Shown one piece after another: positions 1 to 5,396 of a stretch of 5,987 nt of DNA. Position 1 is the stretch's first letter. Each line of letters starts with the position of its first letter. The notes below the pieces were generated by a model. The model made no database searches. It was not told where the DNA came from and saw only the letters and a program-made list of their open reading frames with translations. Source of the stretch: Acidobacteriaceae bacterium (GTDB lineage Bacteria; Acidobacteriota; Terriglobia; Terriglobales; Acidobacteriaceae); assembly GCA_030039895.1 (NCBI GenBank), contig JASHUR010000134.1:1-5987 (forward strand). Direction: 5' to 3'. The position numbers were made by a program, and so were the translations under genes.

Positions 1-84
1 CACCACAGACGCAGGACGGTCCACTACTTCGCCGGCGGCAATCTGGTTGGCGACCTGGTCAGTTAGGATTCGGATACGGCCCAT
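1..84 (-). CDS. mutL: DNA mismatch repair protein MutL, N-terminal fragment (28 codons, cut by window edge)
   Basis: MutL is the GHKL-type ATPase that couples mismatch recognition by MutS to downstream repair steps in the cytoplasm. Only the first 28 residues are in the window. They begin MGRIRILTDQVANQ and continue with IAAGEVVDRPASVV, which is the conserved start of the MutL/PMS family. That stretch leads into ATPase motif I, whose catalytic Glu and Mg-binding Asn should lie just beyond the left edge. The ATG at 82-84 is chosen because the family signature begins only a few residues later and no other plausible start is seen upstream in this frame. There is no good Shine-Dalgarno sequence; the nearest purines are AAGCGA right against the ATG. 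The gene starts only about 30 nt after the T-tract of the terminator that follows pyruvate kinase. The identification rests on a short but very characteristic stretch. Confidence 0.93.
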   Translation of the reverse strand, partial: MGRIRILTDQVANQIAAGEVVDRPASVV

Positions 85-201
85 TCGCTTATTGTCGTAG
101 AAAAGGCGGCGAGGAAAAAAGGAAAAACCCGATGCATGGAAGCATCGGGTTTCCTTCATTCGGCTCAGTTCCCGCTTTGAGGAAACTTAGACAACGCCAG
201 G
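85..201 (-). other. Intergenic region between pyk and mutL
   Basis: These 117 bp hold the intrinsic terminator for the upstream genes. Only about 30 nt remain between its T-tract and the mutL ATG. Any mutL-specific promoter must overlap the terminator or lie inside pyk. A weak -10-like GACAAT on the minus strand (91-96) ends six bases before the ATG, but no convincing -35 accompanies it. Confidence 0.6.
115..152 (-). terminator. Rho-independent terminator downstream of pyk
   Basis: A perfect 11-bp stem pairs 125-135 with 142-152 (AAACCCGATGC on the plus strand with its reverse complement) around a 6-nt loop. Read on the minus strand, the stem runs into TTTTTCCTTTTTT (127 down to 115), a typical interrupted U-tract. 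On the plus strand the 3' side is only TTTCCTTCATT, so the element is oriented to stop minus-strand transcripts, namely the pyk transcript about 50 nt after its stop codon. Confidence 0.9.
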
Positions 202-1713
202 CTAGCGTGCAATCGCCACTTCCGCCACATGTTCTTTCGGGGATGCCGTCAGGCTGTCGCCCAAAATATGTAGCCGCAGGAAGTTGGTGGAACCGGACTT
301 CGTCAGCGTGCCTGCAACAATCCCGATGATGTCCTGCGGCGCAGCGTAGCCATTCTCTTCGAGCAGCCGTTCCGCCGTGTTGACCATCTCCTCAGTGGTG
401 TTTGCCTTTGGGCACTTGATAGGGTGCACACCCCACAGTAGGCACATGCGATTGATGGATGCAGCCACGCTCGACAGCGCATAAATGGGCGGTGCCGGCC
501 GGTACTTGGAAAGCTGGCGCGCCGTGGTGCCGGTCTCTGTGAACACGGCGATCGCCCTCACATCGAGGTCCTGCGCGGCGTGCGCCATGGACTCGCAGAT
601 TGTTTCCGCCACCGACAGCCGCGTGCTGGGGCGCACGTCGTGCGGCGAGAATGTCTCGCGAATCTGCGACTCCGACTCGACCACAATCCTGCTCATCATC
701 TTTACAGCTTCTACCGGATATTTACCGGCCGCGCTCTCAGCAGAGAGCATCACGGCATCCGTACCGTCGTAGATCGCATTGGCGACGTCGCTGGCCTCCG
801 CGCGCGTCGGGCGCGGATTCTCAATCATCGATTCCAGCATCTGTGTAGCCGTGATCACCGGCTTGCGATGCTCCGATGCCCTGCGAATGACGTGCTTCTG
901 GATGGCGGGGACCTTTTCCGGCGGTACTTCCACGCCCAGGTCGCCGCGCGCCACCATGATGCCGTCTGCAATCTCCAGGATCTCTTCCAGATGCTCGATC
1001 GCCTGCGGCTTCTCGAGCTTCGCGATCACCCAGGTATCCGCGCCCAGCTTCGTAATGCGCTGTTTGACCAGCCGGACATCATCGCCGGTGCGGACAAATG
1101 AAACCGCAATAGCATCCACGTTGTTCTTGACGGCGAACTCAAGGTCGGCCTCGTCCTTCTCGGTCAGCGAGGGCACGCGTACTGCAATCCCGGGCAGATT
1201 GATCCCCTTGTTTTCGCCCAGTAGTCCGCCATTAATCACTTCGCACTCCACGTCATCGCCCCGAACGGCGATCACACGCAGCTCGATAAGCCCGTCAGAG
1301 AGCAGAATCCGCGCGCCGGACGAAAGATTCTCAGCAAGGGTGGGAAATGTGGTGGAGATGACGTCCGCGTTTCCCGGAATGTCACGCGGAGTAATGGTGA
1401 GCTTTTTGCCCGCCTCCAACTGTACTGGAGTTCCGTTTTGCAGTTTCCCGGTGCGGATCTTCGGCCCCTGAAGGTCGCCGAGGATACACAGTTCTTTACC
1501 TTCTTCGGCCGCCACCTTGCGCACCATTTCGATCAGCTTCAACTTTTCCGGATGCGTTCCGTGTGAGAAGTTCAGCCGTGCAACATCGAGCCCCGCGCGC
1601 ACCAGCGCGCGAAAAGTCGCCTCATTATTTGACGCTGGCCCCAATGTGCCCACAATCTTCGCCCGGCGCGGTGAGCTTGAGCCCGAAACCAGTCCGGCAA
1701 GCGTAAAGTCCAT
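202..1713 (-). CDS. pyk: Pyruvate kinase, potassium-independent type predicted
   Basis: This cytoplasmic enzyme makes pyruvate and ATP from phosphoenolpyruvate and ADP, the last step of glycolysis. It has 503 residues, slightly longer than the usual 470-500. The N-terminal barrel half carries ARLNFSHG (residues 45-52, nucleotide/PEP-site Arg46, Asn48, Ser50) and GDLQGPKIRTG (79-89, Arg87). The active-site signature AKLEKPQAIE (231-240) supplies the catalytic Lys232 and metal ligand Glu234. ARGDLGVE (255-262) gives metal ligand Asp258, and ITATQMLESM (287-296) holds the proton-relay Thr290. The B domain spans roughly 90-190 and the C-terminal domain roughly 365-490, including TGTTARQLSKYRP and SGSTNFLRLH. 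Lys85 stands where potassium-dependent enzymes have Glu. The ATG directly abuts the TAG of the upstream membrane-protein gene, with a GGGGGA ribosome site at 1717-1722, so translation is probably coupled. A strong terminator follows. Identity is certain; the cation behaviour is inferred. Confidence 0.98.
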   Translation of the reverse strand: MDFTLAGLVSGSSSPRRAKIVGTLGPASNNEATFRALVRAGLDVARLNFSHGTHPEKLKLIEMVRKVAAEEGKELCILGDLQGPKIRTGKLQNGTPVQLEAGKKLTITPRDIPGNADVISTTFPTLAENLSSGARILLSDGLIELRVIAVRGDDVECEVINGGLLGENKGINLPGIAVRVPSLTEKDEADLEFAVKNNVDAIAVSFVRTGDDVRLVKQRITKLGADTWVIAKLEKPQAIEHLEEILEIADGIMVARGDLGVEVPPEKVPAIQKHVIRRASEHRKPVITATQMLESMIENPRPTRAEASDVANAIYDGTDAVMLSAESAAGKYPVEAVKMMSRIVVESESQIRETFSPHDVRPSTRLSVAETICESMAHAAQDLDVRAIAVFTETGTTARQLSKYRPAPPIYALSSVAASINRMCLLWGVHPIKCPKANTTEEMVNTAERLLEENGYAAPQDIIGIVAGTLTKSGSTNFLRLHILGDSLTASPKEHVAEVAIAR

Positions 1714-2622
1714 CTATCCCCCAACAGCTTTTTGTGTAGTGAAACCCTTTTCAATATTATCAGCCTCGAGCTTCAGCTCCTTATCTGCCGCACGGCGAAT
1801 CGGGAAGATCTGCGCGTTGTATTCGGCCCCCATCAGTATGCTGATAAAGACCATATACAGCCACACCAGTGTGGCGATGCCAGCTGCAAGCGGCCCGTAA
1901 ACAATCGAATAGTCAGCATGTAGCGTCACATACCATCCGTAGCCGAGCGTTACCAGAAACCAGGTCACAGTAGCCATCAGCGCCCCTGGAACAACCCGCT
2001 TCCACGGTCGCGGACCCGGGGTGCCGAAGTGGTAGATAACACCCAACGTCGCCACACTGGTCGCGGTGGCCAGCCCCCAGCGCATGGCTCGCCAGAAAAA
2101 TATCACCCAAAAGCGCAACTCATGCCCAACAATATCAATCATCCAGCGCTCGATCACCTGTCCAAAGGCCACCAGGATCGTCGCAAAAATCATCGGCACC
2201 AGTGTTCCCGGAACCAGCGCGACTGCGATGATCCGCTCTCTCCAGAAGTTCCATTCGTCACGCTGTAGGTTGTACGCCCGGCGAAAACCCTCCATCAACG
2301 ACAGCATCACGCCCGTGGCGGCAGCAATGGTAATAAAGATCGACGTGGCCACAATACGTATGGACTGCGCATGATTGTTCTGAAAATACGCCTGCACCAG
2401 CAACATGGTGTCGGCGGGAAGGATGCTGCTGAAAGCCTGCCGCACGTCGCCGCGCACAGTGTCTGTGGCCGGCGAAAAAGCCAGCACGGTTGTAAGCACC
2501 AGCAGCGCCGGGAAAAGGCTCAGAATGGCTGAATAGGCTGCGGCCTTGGAGTTCGTGAGTATATTGTGCTGGAAAGCCGCCCAGACCGCCCGGCGCAGGT
2601 GATGGATGTGGCGCAGCAACAT
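1714..2622 (-). CDS. YihY/virulence factor BrkB family inner-membrane protein
   Basis: This is a 302-residue polytopic membrane protein of the YihY/BrkB family (Pfam PF03631 by motif recognition). The family was once annotated as RNase BN, a name now known to be wrong, and its molecular function is not settled. About six hydrophobic segments are visible, near residues 28-49, 88-110, 130-155, 177-197, 210-231 and 240-265. Family landmarks are KAAAYSAILSLFPALL at 26-41 and YGPLAAGIATLVWLY followed by LMGAEYNAQ at 242-271. The charged tail (276-292) is cytoplasmic in the usual model. The start at 2622 is the first ATG that keeps the full family N-terminus. It has no Shine-Dalgarno sequence, and the frame stays open upstream without ATG, GTG or TTG across the 62-bp gap, so ATG 2622 is preferred but not proven. 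The stop TAG is immediately followed by the pyk ATG. A role in transport or envelope integrity is family-level guesswork. Confidence 0.92.
   Translation of the reverse strand: MLLRHIHHLRRAVWAAFQHNILTNSKAAAYSAILSLFPALLVLTTVLAFSPATDTVRGDVRQAFSSILPADTMLLVQAYFQNNHAQSIRIVATSIFITIAAATGVMLSLMEGFRRAYNLQRDEWNFWRERIIAVALVPGTLVPMIFATILVAFGQVIERWMIDIVGHELRFWVIFFWRAMRWGLATATSVATLGVIYHFGTPGPRPWKRVVPGALMATVTWFLVTLGYGWYVTLHADYSIVYGPLAAGIATLVWLYMVFISILMGAEYNAQIFPIRRAADKELKLEADNIEKGFTTQKAVGG
1717..1722 (-). promoter_or_regulatory. Ribosome binding site of pyk inside the end of the upstream gene
   Basis: The minus strand reads GGGGGATAGATG: a G-rich Shine-Dalgarno sequence, then the upstream TAG, then the pyk ATG. 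The site lies in the last codons of the BrkB-family gene, so ribosomes ending that gene arrive on the pyk start. This supports the chosen pyk start and translational coupling. Confidence 0.7.
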
Positions 2623-2684
2623 ATCGTACTGAGAGTAATCGGATAAGGCCGCATGGGCAACCGTACCGCCAGCAAGAATAATTG
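2623..2684 (-). other. 62-bp spacer between secreted-protein gene and BrkB-family gene
   Basis: No terminator-like hairpin is visible. On the minus strand, TTGCCC, a 17-nt spacer and TACTCT resemble a weak sigma70 promoter. TACTCT ends nine bases before the ATG, which would give a nearly leaderless message. Both hexamers match the consensus poorly, so this is only a candidate. The alternative is read-through from the upstream gene. Confidence 0.35.
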
Positions 2685-3158
2685 CTATAAAACTCGTGGT
2701 GTTGACTTCAAATGCACCTGTTTCCGCTCCTGCAGGCCGCCGTGGTATTCGGTCAATTTCCCAATCATCCGGTAGAAGCCAGGCTGGTCGGGGCCCGCTG
2801 CCCGGCCGCGCACGATCTCTCCCGTAAAGGCGTAGTGCAGATTATGCACCGCTTGCGTGGTAAAGCTGATGCGGCTCCCCTCGATCGAGGTCCTGTTGAA
2901 GAACAATGTAAGGGCTGCGTCACCCTCAATTTTTGTGACATATCCGGTCAGGCGGTTGTCCTGAATCGTGATTTGGACAACCGAGCCCTTGCTGTCCAGC
3001 TCGTATTCACCTGAAGCACTTGCAGGCAGCGTAGAGTAGCCCTGCGCTGCCTTGACTGGAGGCATTTCCGGCGCATTGCTTCGCGTACGCAGCACCGGAG
3101 CCGTCTGGGCGAATGCTCCTGCCGAGAACAGCAGAGTCATGATGAGCGCTCGTGCCAT
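2685..3158 (-). CDS. Small secreted protein of unknown function
   Basis: I do not recognise this 157-residue protein. The N-terminus MARALIMTLLFSAGAFA followed by QTAPVL is a clear Sec signal peptide with probable cleavage after Ala17 (AFA|Q). There is no lipobox and the whole protein lacks cysteine, so a soluble periplasmic or extracellular form of about 140 residues is expected. Residues 18-47 are rich in Pro, Ala and Ser and look like a linker. Residues 49-152 alternate hydrophobic and polar residues in short runs (VVQITIQ, ALTLFFN, SRISFTT, HYAFTGEIV), suggesting an all-beta barrel or sandwich. The frame is open further upstream to an ATG at 3332, but that extension would overlap the sulfotransferase gene by over 140 bp and bury the signal peptide. 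The ATG at 3158 has GGAGG four bases upstream and is preferred. It starts 32 bp after the sulfotransferase stop, so the two are very likely co-transcribed. Any shared role is inference. Confidence 0.8.
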   Translation of the reverse strand: MARALIMTLLFSAGAFAQTAPVLRTRSNAPEMPPVKAAQGYSTLPASASGEYELDSKGSVVQITIQDNRLTGYVTKIEGDAALTLFFNRTSIEGSRISFTTQAVHNLHYAFTGEIVRGRAAGPDQPGFYRMIGKLTEYHGGLQERKQVHLKSTPRVL

Positions 3159-3162
3159 ACAG

Positions 3163-3167
3163 CCTCC
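3163..3167 (-). promoter_or_regulatory. Ribosome binding site deciding the start of the secreted-protein gene
   Basis: The minus strand reads GGAGGCTGTATG, a full GGAGG core four bases before the ATG at 3158. Together with the signal peptide that begins at this ATG, it argues against the longer reading frame starting at 3332. Confidence 0.7.
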
Positions 3168-3190
3168 GGCGCTCGCTTCGACAAAACGCG

Positions 3191-5218
3191 CTACCACTGA
3201 ACTCCGGGATACAAGCTGGGAATCCGGTGCGCGCGATATAGGTTTGCGCCAAACTCCTTCAATGTCCACACCGGTTGAGCGGGATTCGTCATCTTCACCT
3301 CGTCCACCTCTGAGTTTCTGCCTTGCGCGCAAAGATCATATTCCAGGTCGCCATTTGCAAGCACCTCCGCATTCCCGCCCCAGATGTTGAACCTGGACGC
3401 AGGTATCATCCGCCTGTAGGTGATGGTCGCAGTTTTGGCCGGCACATCCACGGCTATGACGGGCACGGTCGTATAGCACGCCGGACCTGAGCTGGTGCAC
3501 TGTGTCCCGTTCGCTATAACCCGGCCATAACCGTTGTCCATCATTGTGAGGGAGAACTTATCGGAGGTCCCGTTGCCAACAAAGGACGGATCATGCTGGC
3601 CGTAAAACCAATCCTCTGGCGCAGTTCCTCCTACAAGCCTGAAGTCGCCACCGTCGCCCAGACGCCACAGAATTTTGCCTGATCCCTTACCGTCCTCATA
3701 ATCTATCTTGACGATCCAGTTCTCGTGGCGTACCGAAACAAGCAAATCGCCGTCGCTCGGCGAGTAAAACACAGCGTTGCTATGGGTCCAGTCAGGAAAG
3801 GCGTTTTCGAACCAGGGAAACATACTGTGGTGCCGGTTCGCAGCATGATGATTGAATTTGTTCTGCACCCAATTAACGAATTCACCCCACACTGAGCTCG
3901 TATTCTCAGTATGGATCAGCTTACGAGGTGCAATAGGATGCCGGTTCACGTCGAGATGATCGAATTCGCTCCACGCCCAGCTCACATTGAAATTCTGGTC
4001 CAGGTCGATCAGCACATCGCCCAGCACGTTGGTCGTCCCCGGATAGCCGGGCAGGTTGGTGTATGACTTGAGCATGTTCCCCATGACGATGAGGTGGCCA
4101 TTGGGTAGCACAGCGACGTCGTGGTGCAGATCGGTCAGCTTGAAATTGCTGTACCCACCTGCAGCCAGCTTAGCGTTGAGCGAATCAAGCGTGAGCTGCG
4201 CCACTGGATCGCCGGCAAGATCGATCTCTCGAATCAGGTCGACGCTCTCATCTGTCGGTGTTAGCGTTTTGCCCTGCCCGGGAATTACGAACTGCGATGG
4301 ATACGAAATTAGGACAATGAAGTTGCCATTGGGCAGCAGCTTGATGGGTTGGATAATTGTGTACTTCGATGGCCGGTCCTGAAAGTTGTATCCCCAGATG
4401 ATATTGCCTTGCAGGTCGGTGGCATATGCCTCAAGAAAGTGCCTGTTGCTGATGCTGGCGGCTGGGTTAGCCAGCTCAATGCCCGGCTGCGGCGTCTGGC
4501 CGGGAGCAGTGATCGCTGTCAGCTTCGGCAGCATCTTGGAGGGGAAGCTGCCGGTAGTGAAGGTGTGGTCCTCATCGTCTACGGTCGTGCCATTACTCTC
4601 AGTGACCACAGCCCGCATGTGGTAGGTTGTGTTCTGCTTCATCCCCGCAACAAAGATCTGCACTGGCCCACCATCGGAGGGCGTCGCAACCGAAGAAGTA
4701 ACCGTGCCGTAGCTCGTGTCTGGTCCAAACTCGACATGGACCATGCCTTGGACCGTCGGCTGATAGCTGTAGAGCGCAACCAGCGGGTTTGCAGTGCTGG
4801 TAACGAGCGATTGACCACCGGACAGCTTTACGCCCGTGCCCTTCAGGCTGACTGTCCGCTGCGAAGAGATTCCGCCCGAGAAGTTGATCGCCAGCGAGCC
4901 GCTTACCGAGCCCGGCGCGGTTGGAGTAAAGCTCACCACCATGGAGCAACTGCTGCCTGCAATCAGCGAGCTTCCACACGAAAGGCCGGGATCCAACTTG
5001 AGGCTGGAGTCGCCGCTAACCGCTGCTGATAGGAACGCCGTCGTCTTTCCGGTGTTGGTAACTGTCACAACATCGCGCGTTGAGGTCCGGGGGGCTACGA
5101 CCTGGCCAAAGTCAAACGCGTTTGTGCTCAGGATCGTTCTCGATCGACATCCGGCCAGAAGAACACATAGTGCAAACGCAGACACAAGAAAAAGTAGGTT
5201 GATTCGATTGTTGGTCAC
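3191..5218 (-). CDS. Lipoprotein arylsulfotransferase (ASST family) with N-terminal ASH and FN3-like domains
   Basis: The protein has 675 residues and starts with GTG (AAGGA five bases upstream). Residues 1-24 form a lipoprotein signal ending in the lipobox LAGC, so Cys24 is the predicted lipidated N-terminus. The next residue is Arg, which under the E. coli sorting rule favours the outer membrane. Residues 30-128 match the choice-of-anchor-D/ASH (Hydin-like) fold, including Cys81 and Cys91. Residues 138-223 look like a fibronectin type III module. From about 235 to the end is the arylsulfotransferase beta-propeller (PF05935), which moves a sulfuryl group from one phenolic sulfate to another phenol without PAPS. 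Its active-site motifs are all present: LHHD (His365/366), DWTHSN (His479), SVRHEN (Arg497) and GQHDPS (His542). The His479-to-Arg497 spacing of 18 equals that of His356 and Arg374 in E. coli AssT, as I remember it; His542 would be the sulfurylated histidine. No dsbL/dsbI pair adjoins it. A small secreted-protein gene follows after 32 bp. Family assignment is firm; the natural substrate is unknown. Confidence 0.93.
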   Translation of the reverse strand: MTNNRINLLFLVSAFALCVLLAGCRSRTILSTNAFDFGQVVAPRTSTRDVVTVTNTGKTTAFLSAAVSGDSSLKLDPGLSCGSSLIAGSSCSMVVSFTPTAPGSVSGSLAINFSGGISSQRTVSLKGTGVKLSGGQSLVTSTANPLVALYSYQPTVQGMVHVEFGPDTSYGTVTSSVATPSDGGPVQIFVAGMKQNTTYHMRAVVTESNGTTVDDEDHTFTTGSFPSKMLPKLTAITAPGQTPQPGIELANPAASISNRHFLEAYATDLQGNIIWGYNFQDRPSKYTIIQPIKLLPNGNFIVLISYPSQFVIPGQGKTLTPTDESVDLIREIDLAGDPVAQLTLDSLNAKLAAGGYSNFKLTDLHHDVAVLPNGHLIVMGNMLKSYTNLPGYPGTTNVLGDVLIDLDQNFNVSWAWSEFDHLDVNRHPIAPRKLIHTENTSSVWGEFVNWVQNKFNHHAANRHHSMFPWFENAFPDWTHSNAVFYSPSDGDLLVSVRHENWIVKIDYEDGKGSGKILWRLGDGGDFRLVGGTAPEDWFYGQHDPSFVGNGTSDKFSLTMMDNGYGRVIANGTQCTSSGPACYTTVPVIAVDVPAKTATITYRRMIPASRFNIWGGNAEVLANGDLEYDLCAQGRNSEVDEVKMTNPAQPVWTLKEFGANLYRAHRIPSLYPGVQW

Positions 5219-5223
5219 GTTTT

Positions 5224-5229
5224 TCCTTA
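5224..5229 (-). promoter_or_regulatory. Ribosome binding site supporting the GTG start of the arylsulfotransferase
   Basis: The minus strand reads TAAGGAAAAACGTG, an AAGGA core five bases before GTG at 5216-5218. The signal peptide begins exactly here, so the non-ATG start is well supported. Confidence 0.8.
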
Positions 5230-5258
5230 CGGCATCTTTGGGAATACTGTTTTGCGGC

Positions 5259-5282
5259 TTCCCTTACACGCATGTACGGGAA
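5259..5282 (-). other. Small hairpin in the arylsulfotransferase leader
   Basis: On the minus strand, TTCCC and TACA pair with TGTA and GGGAA around a TGCG tetraloop, with one internal G-A mismatch. The loop fits the UNCG class in RNA. It lies about 40 nt upstream of the GTG and leaves the ribosome site free. It may be a structured leader element or chance; no regulatory class is recognised. Confidence 0.35.
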
Positions 5283-5313
5283 AGCGTTAGACGAGCGGGC
5301 CGCATTTTTGTCT

Positions 5314-5329
5314 ACAACAAGCGTGTTGT
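5314..5329 (-). other. Small perfect hairpin in the mutY-arylsulfotransferase spacer
   Basis: A perfect 6-bp stem (ACAACA/TGTTGT) with a 4-nt loop. Read on the minus strand it is followed by AGACAAAAATG, not a T-run, so it does not look like a terminator. It lies just downstream of the -10-like element, near a possible transcript start, so it could also be an operator-like inverted repeat. Function unknown. Confidence 0.3.
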
Positions 5330-5336
5330 CTTGATT

Positions 5337-5342
5337 ATTTTA
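5337..5342 (-). promoter_or_regulatory. Candidate -10 element for the arylsulfotransferase gene
   Basis: The minus strand reads TAAAAT, five of six matches to the sigma70 -10 consensus. No good -35 sits 16-18 bases upstream (GTTTTA to TCGTTT) and there is no extended -10 TG. If used, transcription would begin near 5330 and give a leader of about 110 nt. Weak support. Confidence 0.3.
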
Positions 5343-5396
5343 GCGTCCGCGGGCCTGATAAAACGAATGCATCGCACCAGGCGGACCGGCTCGGAG

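Larger units (their letters stand above)
5219..5396 (-). other. Intergenic leader between mutY and the arylsulfotransferase gene
   Basis: These 178 bp contain no supported gene. They hold two small hairpins (5259-5282 and 5314-5329), a -10-like TAAAAT, and a separated inverted repeat GTCCGC/GCGGAC (5345-5350 with 5381-5386) close to the mutY stop. None of the hairpins is followed by a T-tract on the minus strand, so no intrinsic terminator for mutY is visible and read-through into the sulfotransferase gene cannot be excluded. Confidence 0.6.

Noticed and set aside
132..329. A 65-codon plus-strand frame at the left end
   Set aside because: It overlaps the terminator hairpin and the 3' end of pyk in antisense, and its translation resembles no protein family. 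The real coding content at this edge is the mutL start on the minus strand.
779..1471. A 230-codon open frame on the plus strand, opposite pyruvate kinase
   Set aside because: It is fully antisense to a certain pyk gene, has low-complexity Ser/Arg/Thr-rich translation and no recognisable domain. It is a shadow of GC-rich codon usage on the other strand.
3159..3332. A longer N-terminus for the secreted protein, starting at ATG 3332
   Set aside because: It would overlap the sulfotransferase coding region, place 58 charged residues before an obvious signal peptide, and ignore the GGAGG site in front of ATG 3158.
5345..5386. Inverted repeat GTCCGC/GCGGAC downstream of mutY as a possible terminator
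   Set aside because: The arms are six bases long, about 30 bases apart, and no T-run follows on the minus strand, so it does not fit an intrinsic terminator.
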